Made by a program: the position numbers and the translations under genes
Part shown: positions 13,763 through 21,778 of the stretch, piece by piece
How positions within the stretch are numbered: position 1 is the stretch's first letter
Layout: every line of letters begins with the position of its first letter
The notes under the pieces: generated by a model
What the model was told of the DNA's origin: nothing
Seen by the model: only the letters and a program-made list of their open reading frames with translations
The model's database searches: none
Assembly (NCBI GenBank): GCA_964557375.1
Contig: CAZKZZ010000043.1
Location: 1 to 23,586 of the forward strand
Direction of reading: 5' to 3'
DNA: 23,586 nucleotides
From: CAZKZZ01 sp964557375
GTDB taxonomy: Bacteria; Spirochaetota; Spirochaetia; SPDA01; CAZJBZ01

Positions 13763-16078
13763 GTGTCGTTTAAGCAGATTATTGCTCTTGTAATTACCAT
13801 TCTCTCATCCTGTTTTATCATTTGTATGATATTACTCGTCACCTCGCAGCCGATCTATAACAGCGGTCTCGTACTCACGCTAAAGGAAAACGGATTCATT
13901 GTTCGGAAGGTATTAGCAGAGTCCCCGGCCGGTAGAGCAGGCATTACCGAAACAACGGTTATTACAGCTATAAACGGGACAGATACCAGAGAGCTGCATG
14001 ACGTCTCCTTATCTTCGAACCGCGCTTTTCTGCTTACAGCCGGCATTCTGTTTGTAAAAGGGGGAAAGGTAACGGTCGTTGACAGCAGCGGCACCCTCTA
14101 TCAATTCGCCGCAGGAAACCTTAGCCTTTTAAAAAAAATACCCCTTATCAACCGGACGTTTTTTATCAATGCTCTCATCGGCCTTGTGATGGTTTCTATG
14201 GGGGCCTTCTTTTTTCTAAAAGGGAAAAAGGACATGCCGCTTTTTCTCTTTATTCTTTTTACTGCATTTGCCGGGGCCGCCGTGACCGTATCATTTTTCT
14301 ATTCTTACTGGTCTCTCCCCCTTTTGAAACTACGGTTTATAGCACTCGATTTAGCAGGCTTTATCTCGGGTATTTGCATCATTCTCTTTGCTGTTGCTTT
14401 TCCAAGTCGAAGACGGACCAGATTACTAATAATAGCAGCCGCGGCAGCCGGAATACTCGCCGTTAAATATCTATTAATTCTGCTCACCCCCCTGCATCTA
14501 TTCGGTCCACTCAGCTACCTGATTCACGGCTTTATCTCCGTCTCGATCATAACTGCTGTTGTGCTTTTTATCACCTCCTACAGGACGAGCAACGCGGGAG
14601 AACAGAGAAAACTGCGGTGGATATTTCTTGGTGCCTCCTGCAGTGTTGTCCCCTATCTATTCTACCTGATCTATGTTATGGTGCTGCGAAACTATATCGG
14701 GTACTCCACCATTGCCCGGCTGAACCAAACGGCAAGCTTCTTCCTCCTCCTCTTCCCCCTCTCCGTGGGAATCGGCATGACCCGCACCCATCTCATCGAC
14801 GTGGATTGGCTTTTAAAACACTTGTTTATATTTCTCTTCTTCGGACTTCTCTTTCCCGGTCTCCTCATGCTTTTCTTCGTTATTTTTCAGGAGCGGTCCC
14901 CTCTCTTGTTTTTCCTCTCCGCAATCGTAACAGTAGGCATCCTGATACCGTTTCTCTATCCGCGAATCAACCGGTTGGCAGATAAACTGATCTATAAGAA
15001 GCGGCTAATGATACACGAGTTGTACAATTTCTTGGGAAGAGAACTGATTAAACCCCGCTCGACCGACGATATTTTTACACTGGCCGGTACAACACTTTCC
15101 AACATCTACGTCTGTGAAGAGACACAATTCTTTCATCTCCATAACGGGGAACCAGTAATCGACTTCTCTCACCATATCGAGAAAAAACAGCATAACCAGA
15201 ATCAAACAGTAATGGTAAAGCAGTTACTCACCCGGTGCTCAGATCTCGTGGAGCCGGTTACTGTCGAAAACGGCGGCGTTCTCGTTCCGATCCACACTCA
15301 GAAGCGGCCGGAATCGTTTCTCCATCTCGGCAAACGGCTCGATCATGATGTATTTCTCAAAGGAGATCTTCGAAACCTCACCACTCTTTCCTTCCAGATT
15401 GCCCAGGCACTTGATAATGCCTTACTATATGAAGAACTCAACGATTCGCTCAAGGAAAAGGAGCTGCTGCTTCAGGAAATCCACCACCGAGTGAAGAACA
15501 ATATGCAGGTCATGTCGAGCATCCTCTATTTACAGTCTGACTATGCCAACAACGAGGAAATTACGAAGCTCCTCGCCGAAGCGAGCAGCCGGATCGATTC
15601 CATGTCTCTGATTCACGAAACACTCTATCAATCCAAAGTATTCGGGGAAATCGACATGTACGATTATCTCGAATCGGTCATTTTCAATCTAAACGATATC
15701 TACACACCTGAAGCGGATGTCCGTTTTGATCTTCGCATCGACGGGGTAGTCTTCCCGTTAAAATATGCCATACCCTGCGGTCTTATTGTCAATGAACTGG
15801 TAAGCAACGCCTTCAAGCACGGTTTTCTCGGACGCACGGAAGGGACGATTACGATCGGAATCGAACCGATCGATGGAGGAGATGACGGTTCTACCGGCAG
15901 ATTTCAGCTTTCGGTCGAAAATGACGGGAACCCGCTTCCCCATTCCCTCGATTTTACCAAAACCGATACTTTGGGACTGAAGCTGGTACAGATTCTTGCC
16001 CAGCAGATGCACGGGACGTGCGGGCTCGAGACAAATCCGCATACCAGGTTTATCATCGAGTTTCAGCTGCGAAAATAA
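13763..16078 (+). CDS. Membrane histidine kinase: extracytoplasmic PDZ, multi-TM region, HisKA_2-type kinase
   Basis: A 771-residue kinase from GTG 13763 (773 if the upstream TTG were used). Numbering from that TTG: a TM helix at about 7-29, a PDZ-like domain at 36-118 (GFIVRKVLAESPAGRAGI), then about eight TM helices from 136 to 400. A GAF-like cytoplasmic region covers 415-555. The HisKA_2 phosphoacceptor His577 lies in EIHHRVKNNMQ, and an HATPase_c domain contains NELVSNAFKHGF (679-690). HisKA_2 kinases commonly signal to response regulators lacking DNA-binding domains. A hybrid kinase follows 75 bases later, but no separate regulator is encoded nearby. The PDZ domain suggests sensing of periplasmic peptides or misfolded proteins, which is inference. 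Confidence 0.88.
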   Translation: MSFKQIIALVITILSSCFIICMILLVTSQPIYNSGLVLTLKENGFIVRKVLAESPAGRAGITETTVITAINGTDTRELHDVSLSSNRAFLLTAGILFVKGGKVTVVDSSGTLYQFAAGNLSLLKKIPLINRTFFINALIGLVMVSMGAFFFLKGKKDMPLFLFILFTAFAGAAVTVSFFYSYWSLPLLKLRFIALDLAGFISGICIILFAVAFPSRRRTRLLIIAAAAAGILAVKYLLILLTPLHLFGPLSYLIHGFISVSIITAVVLFITSYRTSNAGEQRKLRWIFLGASCSVVPYLFYLIYVMVLRNYIGYSTIARLNQTASFFLLLFPLSVGIGMTRTHLIDVDWLLKHLFIFLFFGLLFPGLLMLFFVIFQERSPLLFFLSAIVTVGILIPFLYPRINRLADKLIYKKRLMIHELYNFLGRELIKPRSTDDIFTLAGTTLSNIYVCEETQFFHLHNGEPVIDFSHHIEKKQHNQNQTVMVKQLLTRCSDLVEPVTVENGGVLVPIHTQKRPESFLHLGKRLDHDVFLKGDLRNLTTLSFQIAQALDNALLYEELNDSLKEKELLLQEIHHRVKNNMQVMSSILYLQSDYANNEEITKLLAEASSRIDSMSLIHETLYQSKVFGEIDMYDYLESVIFNLNDIYTPEADVRFDLRIDGVVFPLKYAIPCGLIVNELVSNAFKHGFLGRTEGTITIGIEPIDGGDDGSTGRFQLSVENDGNPLPHSLDFTKTDTLGLKLVQILAQQMHGTCGLETNPHTRFIIEFQLRK

Positions 16079-16100
16079 CCCAATTTTAACCGGCACTTCA

Positions 16101-16128
16101 TTGACGAGGAGTCCCGTATCTATATAAT
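16101..16128 (+). promoter_or_regulatory. Predicted sigma70 promoter of the hybrid histidine kinase
   Basis: There is a -35 TTGACG (16101-16106), a 16-base spacer and a -10 TATAAT (16123-16128). The start near 16135 gives a leader of about 19 bases to the TTG at 16154. An AAGGGG stretch at 16135-16140 is rather far from that codon to act as a ribosome-binding site. Confidence 0.6.
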
Positions 16129-16153
16129 TCTTACAAGGGGTATCACTGAATCA

Positions 16154-18649
16154 TTGGAGAAAAACGTAGGGTTCGATAAAATACGAGAAAACATCAAGTC
16201 GCTCTTACGTTCACAAAGTAATACCAAAAACAAAGCTTCACCCCAGACAGAATTAGAACAGATCATCCAGGAATTACACAACCAACAGGCTGAAATCGAG
16301 GTCCAAAACGAGGAACTCAAGGAAGCACAGGAGGAGCTCTCTACACTGCACAGGGAGTACGCCGACCTCTATGAGAACGCCCCATGCGGTTACCTGACAC
16401 TCTCTTCAGACGGCATTATTACCCGGACAAACCGGATCGGGGCGGAACTTCTGGGCAAAGAGCGAAGAACACTTACAACGATACAGTTTACTTCGTTTAT
16501 AGATCCTGAATCTAAAAAGACTTTTTTGTACATACTCAAAAGGGCAGAAGAGACCGGGAGGAAGCAGAACCTCGAGTTCAAAATACTGAAAAACAAAGAG
16601 GAACCGGTATGGGTCCGGGCGGAAATCCAAGCCGACCGGGATGGAACCGATAAGACGACCCAATGGCGCCTTACCCTTGTGGACATCTCCGAACGAAAAC
16701 AAGCAGAAGAAGCTCAAAAATCAGTGACACATTCTCTAAACGCACGGGTAAAGGAACTGCACTGCCTCTACCGCTTCTCGCAATTGATAGAACAGAAAAA
16801 CATCTCGCAGGAATCTATCTATCAGGGTCTGGTCGACCTTATCCCGCCTTCTTGGCAGCATCCTGAATACACCTGTGCGAAACTGACAATTGGAGAAGAA
16901 GTGTATAAAACCGCAAACTACAGAGTAACGGGCAGGCAGCTGGTACATTCGATTACAGTCCACGGTAAAAAGGCAGGTGAATTGCAGGTCGGATACTTCA
17001 CCGATAACCCGAGTACCGACAACGATTTTTTTTTAAAAGAGGAACACGATCTTCTCAAAGCTCTTTGCGAGAGACTGGGACATGTAATCGAACGTATTCG
17101 GGCCGAGGAAGAATTACAGGTCAATGAAAAAAAATATCGGCAGCTTGTAGAAACAGTTCAGGAAGGGATTTGGGTAATAGACACCGATGGGTACACCACT
17201 TTCGTCAATCCGAAAATGATCGAGATGCTCGGCTATACGGAAGAAGAGATGATTGGAAAACATCTGTTCTCGTTTATGGATGAAGAAGCTGTAGCACAGG
17301 CCAGGGAAAAAATGGAACGCCGCGAGTCGGGAATAAAGGAACAACATGAGTTCGTATTCAAAACAAAATCGGGTGATCACCTCTCTACGCTTCTCGAAAC
17401 GGCCCCTCTCTACGATGAGCAGCACCACTACATCGGCGCATTAGCCGCAGTAATGGACATAACCGCCCTGAAGAAAGTGGAACAGGAATTAACAGCGGCT
17501 AAAGAGCGGGCCGAAGAGGCCGACAGATTGAAATCATCCTTTTTGGCCGGCATGTCCCATGAAATACGAACACCGCTTAACGCAATCATCGGGTTTCTCG
17601 ATATCCTTCTTAATGAAAAAACAATAAACAAAGAGTATAGAAGCTACCTCGAGGATGCAAAGGATAGCAGTAATATTCTGCTTGCGCTGATAAATGATAT
17701 TTTAGATTTCTCCAAGATAGAGGCAGACCAATTTGCACTCGAAGAACACTCCTTTTCTCTAAACCGGTTTATGAACACTATTGAAACCATCGGCAGCATG
17801 CTCATTAAAAATAGCGGGAAACAGATCGTTCTTCGAAGCAGCGGAGCGCAAACCTCAGGTGAAGAACTTTTCCTCTACGGCGATGAGTACCGATTGAAAC
17901 AGGTACTCATCAATCTGATCAGCAACGCAGTCAAGTTTACCGAAATCGGGTTTATCGAATACGGAACATCGTTGAAAAACGGTACGAAAATCGAGTTTTA
18001 TGTGCGCGACACCGGCATGGGTATACCGGGAGAACAACAGGCTGTGATTTTCGAACCGTTTCGACAGGCACTTGAAAAATCCACAAGAAAACATGGAGGT
18101 ACCGGATTAGGGCTTTCTATCTCGAAAAAATTGGTCGAACTTATGGGGGGATCGATCCACCTCCAATCCAAAGTCGGTAGCGGCTCGACATTTTATTTTA
18201 CCATCCCATTTAAAAAAGGAGAAAAGCCAAAACCAAAGAGCGCGCCTTCCCCTCTCGGCGTGAGACGCTCAACCGGTGCAACCATATTGGTTGCAGAGGA
18301 CAATAGAATAAACTTAAAAGTAATAACGACTATGCTGGAAAAGGCGGGCTATACGGTACTGGGTGCAAAAGACGGAAGAGAAGCGATATCTTTTATCAAG
18401 AGCAACTCCGACATAGCGCTTGTCTTTATGGACATGTACATGCCCAATCTCGACGGCATCGAGACTACCAGAGTTATCAGAAAATTAGAAAAAGAAAACC
18501 GGATCCACCCGTTACCGATCATCGGCCTCACCGCCGCATCAACCAAACAGGACAAAGAGATGATGTTGGAAGCCGGATGTGATGATTGCCTTATCAAACC
18601 GATACAGCGGGAACACCTCTTAGATGTTCTCGATTCGGTTCTTTTTTAG
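16154..18649 (+). CDS. Soluble hybrid sensor histidine kinase (PAS, GAF-like, PAS, HisKA, HATPase, REC)
   Basis: An 831-residue cytoplasmic kinase without TM segments. A coiled coil covers about 30-70, PAS 1 about 70-185 (ENAPCGYLTLSSDG), a GAF-like region about 190-315 (VKELHCLYRFSQLI) and PAS 2 about 325-440 (VQEGIWVIDTDG). HisKA follows with His469 in MSHEIRTPLN, then HATPase_c with NLISNAVKFT (587-596), DTGMGI (619-624) and GGTGLGLSISKKL. The receiver domain spans about 708-828, with Asp760 in FMDMYMP and Lys815 in LIKP. All catalytic residues are present. The output partner, presumably an Hpt protein or response regulator, is not in the window. The start is TTG at 16154; the signal is unknown. 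Confidence 0.93.
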   Translation: MEKNVGFDKIRENIKSLLRSQSNTKNKASPQTELEQIIQELHNQQAEIEVQNEELKEAQEELSTLHREYADLYENAPCGYLTLSSDGIITRTNRIGAELLGKERRTLTTIQFTSFIDPESKKTFLYILKRAEETGRKQNLEFKILKNKEEPVWVRAEIQADRDGTDKTTQWRLTLVDISERKQAEEAQKSVTHSLNARVKELHCLYRFSQLIEQKNISQESIYQGLVDLIPPSWQHPEYTCAKLTIGEEVYKTANYRVTGRQLVHSITVHGKKAGELQVGYFTDNPSTDNDFFLKEEHDLLKALCERLGHVIERIRAEEELQVNEKKYRQLVETVQEGIWVIDTDGYTTFVNPKMIEMLGYTEEEMIGKHLFSFMDEEAVAQAREKMERRESGIKEQHEFVFKTKSGDHLSTLLETAPLYDEQHHYIGALAAVMDITALKKVEQELTAAKERAEEADRLKSSFLAGMSHEIRTPLNAIIGFLDILLNEKTINKEYRSYLEDAKDSSNILLALINDILDFSKIEADQFALEEHSFSLNRFMNTIETIGSMLIKNSGKQIVLRSSGAQTSGEELFLYGDEYRLKQVLINLISNAVKFTEIGFIEYGTSLKNGTKIEFYVRDTGMGIPGEQQAVIFEPFRQALEKSTRKHGGTGLGLSISKKLVELMGGSIHLQSKVGSGSTFYFTIPFKKGEKPKPKSAPSPLGVRRSTGATILVAEDNRINLKVITTMLEKAGYTVLGAKDGREAISFIKSNSDIALVFMDMYMPNLDGIETTRVIRKLEKENRIHPLPIIGLTAASTKQDKEMMLEAGCDDCLIKPIQREHLLDVLDSVLF

Positions 18650-18669
18650 TAATAAATAGATTCAGGTGT

Positions 18670-19132
18670 TCAGGCCAGCTCGCTGCCGGATTCTATGAGT
18701 TTTGTCATCTCTCGCATAAACCGAGCCGCAGGCGCTCCATCAGGGATAACGTGATCAAAACTCACCGTAAGACAGAGGTGTTCCCGGTTTTCGAGACGTC
18801 CATCTACCAGTTTCGGCCGCTTGATAATTCCGCCGATCGTTACATTCAAAGTATGACTTGCTATGGGGATACCCCAGCCGGCACCACTTCCCACAGTCAT
18901 GACCGAGGTGACCAGGATTGTTCCGGAGTTTTTTTCTCGCATAAGTAACATCGACCTCAGTGATGCTGTGAGAAGATCGATGGTCGCTTTTCAGATTCGG
19001 GGAAATTGAATTACCGTATGCGGATTTTGCTGCTTGGGCATGAATCTTGTGGAAAATAGTGTCAATGACATTATTTGACAGAGAAATCGGATGATAACAG
19101 CACGGGGGTCGTAGAGGATTTTGAAGGCCCAT
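18670..19132 (-). pseudogene. Remnant of a 2-oxoacid dehydrogenase E2-type acyltransferase
   Basis: The intact frame 18951-18670 encodes the C-terminal part of an E2 catalytic domain: SGTILVTSVMTVGSGAGWG, IPIASHTLNVTIGGI, and LTVSFDHVIPDGAPAARFM with the catalytic HxxxDG motif. It has only 93 codons against about 230-290 for the catalytic domain. Just upstream, in another frame, is SITEVDVTYAR, which resembles the E2 N-terminal TEVDVT segment. The frames meet at a run of seven A (minus strand, near 18931-18937), so a homopolymer frameshift plus loss of the central domain is likely. Further upstream (to 19132) the frame stays open but I recognise nothing in it. It is convergent with the hybrid kinase and probably non-functional. 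Confidence 0.65.
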
Positions 19133-19145
19133 TCAAAAACATCAA

Positions 19146-19174
19146 TTGACATTGAACCGCTATTTAGTTATTAT
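19146..19174 (+). promoter_or_regulatory. Predicted sigma70 promoter of the vapBC operon
   Basis: There is a -35 TTGACA (19146-19151), a 17-base spacer and a -10 TATTAT (19169-19174). A Shine-Dalgarno sequence AAGGAG (19180-19185) precedes the GTG at 19192. No clear operator palindrome is visible. Confidence 0.65.
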
Positions 19175-19191
19175 GAACCAAGGAGTGACTT

Positions 19192-19440
19192 GTGTCTTTT
19201 ACAATCCATGATATCGATGAAAAGCTGGATAACCGCCTTTCAGAACAGGCCCGGATATCGGGAAAAAGTAAAAACAAGCTTGTAAAAGAGCTTCTCGCTC
19301 AGGCAGTGGGTCTGGCTACGGAGGAGGGATTTGCCGACGACTATCAGGAATTTTGCGGATTGTGGACCTGTGAAGAAGCGGCCGAATTCGAGGCTGTTCA
19401 ATTTGAAAACGACCAAATCGATGAGGACGACTGGCGGTAA
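19192..19440 (+). CDS. vapB: VapB/FitA-type ribbon-helix-helix antitoxin
   Basis: An 82-residue protein. Residues 1-45 form a ribbon-helix-helix DNA-binding domain: SFTIHDIDEKLDNRLSEQAR, then the helix turn SGKSKNKLVKELLAQA. The acidic C-terminus (CEEAAEFEAVQFENDQIDEDDW) would wrap the toxin. It should neutralise the PIN toxin encoded next and repress its own promoter. The GTG at 19192 has AAGGAG 6 bases upstream. The stop overlaps the vapC ATG by one base (TAATG), so the pair is translationally coupled. Confidence 0.85.
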   Translation: MSFTIHDIDEKLDNRLSEQARISGKSKNKLVKELLAQAVGLATEEGFADDYQEFCGLWTCEEAAEFEAVQFENDQIDEDDWR

Positions 19441-19841
19441 TGGAACGGGTCCTTATCGATACAAACGCGTATACCGCATTGCTTAGAGGAAATGAAAACA
19501 TCCGAGCCCTTTTGGCTCAGAGCGGTGCCGTTCTTTTTTCTCCGGTTGTAATCGGTGAGCTCATCGATGGTTTCATCGGAGGTAAACAGGAGCGGGAGAA
19601 TCGCGACATACTGAAACGGTTTAGATCAAAACCACGAACGATTTGCGTCCCAATTACAGATACAACATCGGAGTGGTTTGCCCTCATCAAAAAACAACTT
19701 CGCTCCAAAGGAAAACCCATACCGATCAACGATGTATGGATCGCCGCGAGCTGCATGGAGCACGGGGCTATGCTGGTAAGCTTCGATTCCCACTTTGCCA
19801 ACATCGAAGGTCTTATGCGGTGGACAGAAACGACCTTCTAG
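19440..19841 (+). CDS. vapC: VapC PIN-domain ribonuclease toxin
   Basis: A 133-residue PIN-domain protein of typical VapC length. The acidic catalytic set is present: Asp7 in VLIDTNAY, Glu40 in VVIGELIDGF, Asp98 in PINDVWIAAS and Asp116 in LVSFDSHF. VapC toxins cut specific RNAs, often tRNA or rRNA, with Mg2+ when released from VapB. The gene overlaps vapB by one base. The combination of antitoxin first, TAATG coupling and a complete active site supports an intact module. Confidence 0.9.
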   Translation: MERVLIDTNAYTALLRGNENIRALLAQSGAVLFSPVVIGELIDGFIGGKQERENRDILKRFRSKPRTICVPITDTTSEWFALIKKQLRSKGKPIPINDVWIAASCMEHGAMLVSFDSHFANIEGLMRWTETTF

Positions 19842-19951
19842 CTTCTGCCGGTTTGCAATATATATATATATTCATTAGGTTGACAAATTGTGGTTCAGAA
19901 ATTTTTACAAACTGATAGGGACAGGGGGTGTATTTCCTGATTTATGAATTA

Positions 19952-19980
19952 TTGACGTTGTGCGCACAATTTGTTATATT
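19952..19980 (+). promoter_or_regulatory. Promoter with palindromic operator for the BrnT-like toxin/RHH antitoxin operon
   Basis: There is a -35 TTGACG (19952-19957), a 17-base spacer and a -10 TATATT (19975-19980). The spacer contains a perfect 12-base palindrome, TTGTGCGCACAA (19958-19969), exactly between the two elements. That is where the ribbon-helix-helix antitoxin would be expected to repress. The start falls at about 19986-19988, on the ATG itself. Confidence 0.7.
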
Positions 19981-19985
19981 TCACT

Positions 19986-20273
19986 ATGTTCTTTGATTTC
20001 AGCATCGAGAAGAATGAAATACTCTTTAATAGGCGGGGTATTACATTTTATCAAATAATAGAATCGATTGCAGAAAAGGGAATACTCCTCAATGTACCCC
20101 ATCCAAATGAATCAAAATATCCGAATCAGAAGATGTTCGTTGTGGAATATAACAATTATACCTATTGTGTCCCTTATGTGCTGGAAGAAGAAACATGCTT
20201 TTTAAAAACAATTTATCCCAACAGAAATTTTCTTTACTTATTAGACTGTAAGGAGGAAAGAGATGAAAAATGA
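19986..20273 (+). CDS. BrnT-like toxin (COG2929-type)
   Basis: A 95-residue protein with the layout of BrnT-like RNase toxins: an opening FDFSIEKNEIL, then RRGITFYQIIESI, HPNESKYPNQKMFVVEYNNYTYCVPY and FLKTIYPNRNF. The ATG at 19986 is used; a TTG 15 bases upstream overlaps the promoter. It has no Shine-Dalgarno sequence and the ATG sits 5 bases after the -10, so the message is predicted to be leaderless. The toxin comes first and the antitoxin second, overlapping by 11 bases. The DNA of both genes is markedly AT-rich compared with the neighbouring kinases, suggesting transfer. The RNA target is not known. Confidence 0.75.
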   Translation: MFFDFSIEKNEILFNRRGITFYQIIESIAEKGILLNVPHPNESKYPNQKMFVVEYNNYTYCVPYVLEEETCFLKTIYPNRNFLYLLDCKEERDEK

Positions 20274-20553
20274 GTATTTAGATAATGAAGAAAAAGAATT
20301 AATGGAAGCCTATAATTCAGTAGATTATAAAAATATTACCCACCCAACAGAAAAAGAACAAAAAGAAATAAAATCAATGGCAAAAGATTTTTTAAAAAAA
20401 GAAACGAAAATGAATATTCGAATTGATCCATTCGAACTAAATAAATTAAAAGAAATGGCAGCAAACGAGGGATTAAAGTATCAGACCTTTGTAAAGAGTA
20501 TTCTGCATAAATACATTACCGGCCAACTAGTGGAAAAAAGAAAGATAGGGTAA
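20263..20553 (+). CDS. CopG/ribbon-helix-helix antitoxin (partner of BrnT-like toxin)
   Basis: A 96-residue, strongly charged protein. The N-terminal half (NEYLDNEEKELMEAYNS) is acidic and should bind the toxin. The C-terminal half is a ribbon-helix-helix domain: MNIRIDPFELNKLKEMAA, NEGLKYQTFVKSILHKYITG. AGGAGG at 20251-20256 precedes the ATG, which lies inside the toxin gene. Toxin-first order and a DNA-binding domain at the C-terminus fit BrnTA-type modules. It probably represses its own operon at the palindrome 19958-19969. Confidence 0.8.
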   Translation: MKNEYLDNEEKELMEAYNSVDYKNITHPTEKEQKEIKSMAKDFLKKETKMNIRIDPFELNKLKEMAANEGLKYQTFVKSILHKYITGQLVEKRKIG

Positions 20554-20597
20554 CCGTCGATTTTGGTCCGTTGGACTAATGACTCCTCGATAACAAA

Positions 20598-20759
20598 TCA
20601 TATCCGAACGATTTTCCAAGGGATGCAGTGTAAACGTTGCGATACGGCCGGCAAGAACAACTGCCTGTCACTACCCGGCTCATCGACATCCTCCTGCGGA
20701 TACGAAAAGATGTCTGGGACTCTCTGGATTTCATCTAAGACGGCTTTCTCACCTAGATC
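20598..20759 (-). pseudogene. Fragment of an AAA_14/DUF4143-type ATPase
   Basis: A minus-strand open stretch of 53 codons reads DLGEKAVLDEIQRVPDIFSY, then PQEDVDEPGSDRQLFLPAVSQ. It matches the Walker B region (VLDEIQRVP) and sensor segment of AAA_14/DUF4143 ATPases, normally about 380-420 residues. It has no Walker A motif and no start, and ends at TGA 20598. It abuts and shares bases with the truncated antitoxin at 20758-20877, so two unrelated genes have been joined by a deletion or rearrangement near 20760. Confidence 0.6.
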
Positions 20760-20877
20760 ATCCGAAAACTGGAAATTTCATTTTACCTTTATTTGTAAAG
20801 TATTTGGAAATATCCTCACCCTTTTCAGCTAATTCTGCGATTTCTTCAGCGGTTGGATTATCGTATGTTTTTTTCAT
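20758..20877 (-). pseudogene. Truncated BrnA-like antitoxin
   Basis: Thirty-nine codons start MKKTYDNPTAEEIAELAEKG and continue EDISKYFTNKGKM, which matches the N-terminal half of antitoxins partnered with BrnT-like toxins. The family normally continues into a ribbon-helix-helix domain (NVDF...SRQAVIKTL), which is missing. After KMKFPVFG the frame stops at the junction with the AAA ATPase fragment. The ribosome-binding site (AGGAGG) is intact, so the short peptide could still be made. It overlaps the end of the toxin-like frame upstream by 20 bases, the usual arrangement. Confidence 0.65.
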
Positions 20878-21145
20878 ATAGCTTCACCTCCTGTGGAGTA
20901 GATTTCCACAACGTTACTAGGTGATAGTATTCTCCTTCATCATCTTCTCTGACTTCGTAAATAATTGAATATAACTTTCCCTTTACCCATCCTATAGCTC
21001 TGAATTGATCAGGATCATCCTTCCGATAGTCTTCATAATATGGGTAAATCCAGATCTCCTGTGCTTCTTCAAATCCGATGCCCCGTTTTGGATTGGCTTT
21101 TAAAAGTTCACTTTTTTGAGAGAAGGGGGATTTTCTCTTCCCTGT
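20858..21145 (-). pseudogene. BrnT-like toxin remnant lacking a start codon
   Basis: A frame open from 21145 to the TAA at 20858 reads SQKSELLKANPKRGIGFEEA, then QEIWIYPYYEDYRKDDPDQF, RAIGWVKGKLYSIIYEVRED and WKSTPQEVKLYEKNIR. This is the BrnT-like pattern (KSELN..GI.FEEAQEIW, R...IG, ...EVKLYE). No ATG, GTG or TTG lies in the first 50 codons after the upstream TGA, and the usual opening M..F.YD is degraded, so the toxin has probably lost its start. It overlaps the BrnA-like start by 20 bases. Directly upstream on the same strand is higA. Confidence 0.6.
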
Positions 21146-21156
21146 TCAGTGGCAAT

Positions 21157-21462
21157 CTAACTTACTTTACGACTAGGCTTGATTTCTTTTAGGATTTCAC
21201 TCTCTTCCTTCTGAGTACAATAGAGCTCGTACTTTTGCTGAAGATTGAGCCAGAAATCAGGACTAGTACCGAAGAATTTTGCAAGGCGTAGAGCTGTAGA
21301 AGGAGATATGCCTCTGTGACCGTGCACGATTTCATTCACCCTCTGAAACGGCACCTTTATGGAATCGGCGAGTTCTTTCTGCGAGATGCCCATGGGTTTC
21401 AAAAACTCCTCGAGTAGCATTTCACCCGGAAGTGTAGGATCTCTATGTGTAGGTATACGCAT
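21157..21462 (-). CDS. higA: HigA antitoxin (XRE-type helix-turn-helix)
   Basis: A 101-residue protein opening MRIPTHRDPTLPGEMLLEEF, the classic HigA start. The helix-turn-helix covers about 24-60 (SQKELADSIKVPFQRVNEIV, GHRGISPSTALRLAKFF), followed by SPDFWLNLQQKYEL. It binds HigB and represses the operon. Of two adjacent ATGs, 21462 is preferred because GGAGG lies 5 bases upstream; the other is only 2 bases away. The start lies 14 bases after the higB stop, giving toxin-first order as usual for higBA. Confidence 0.9.
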   Translation of the reverse strand: MRIPTHRDPTLPGEMLLEEFLKPMGISQKELADSIKVPFQRVNEIVHGHRGISPSTALRLAKFFGTSPDFWLNLQQKYELYCTQKEESEILKEIKPSRKVS

Positions 21463-21476
21463 CATTTCCTCCATTA

Positions 21477-21773
21477 TTATCTGTGATAATCGGTAATTTC
21501 CACATCCACAGGGCCCTCGGCGCTCCACTTGAAGCACACACGATATTGGTCATTGATCCGGATACTGAACTCTCCTTTTCGCGTACCTGTTAATGCTTCG
21601 AATCGATTTCCCGGAGGAATTTGGAGTTCCTCGAGGTAAACTACCGAATCCAACTGATCAAGTTTCCTTTCCGCAATGCGCCGCAGTTCGGTAGGCAGAG
21701 TTCTTCGCGTGCGCTTTGAGTGCCTGCCGTTATATATATCCTCTGTAGCCTCGTTCCGAAACGATTTGATCAC
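21477..21773 (-). CDS. higB: HigB toxin (RelE/ParE superfamily mRNA interferase)
   Basis: A 98-residue protein of the HigB/RelE fold: MIKSFRNEATEDIYNGRHSK, then LRRIAERKLDQLDSVVYLEE, IPPGNRFEALTGTRKGEFSI and RINDQYRVCFKW. HigB toxins cut mRNA at the ribosome. The start codon is GTG at 21773. It lies 5 bases downstream of a perfect -10 TATAAT and has no Shine-Dalgarno sequence, so a leaderless message is predicted. All expected conserved segments are present and the partner higA is intact, so the module is probably active. Confidence 0.9.
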   Translation of the reverse strand: MIKSFRNEATEDIYNGRHSKRTRRTLPTELRRIAERKLDQLDSVVYLEELQIPPGNRFEALTGTRKGEFSIRINDQYRVCFKWSAEGPVDVEITDYHR

Positions 21774-21778
21774 ATATA

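Noticed and set aside
19858..19872. TA dinucleotide run resembling a repeat locus
   Set aside because: It is only about seven units long, in a non-coding AT-rich gap, with no sign of function.
20563..20832. Plus-strand open frame of 89 codons
   Set aside because: It is antisense to the recognisable ATPase fragment and truncated antitoxin, with a Ser/Cys-rich sequence typical of a shadow frame.
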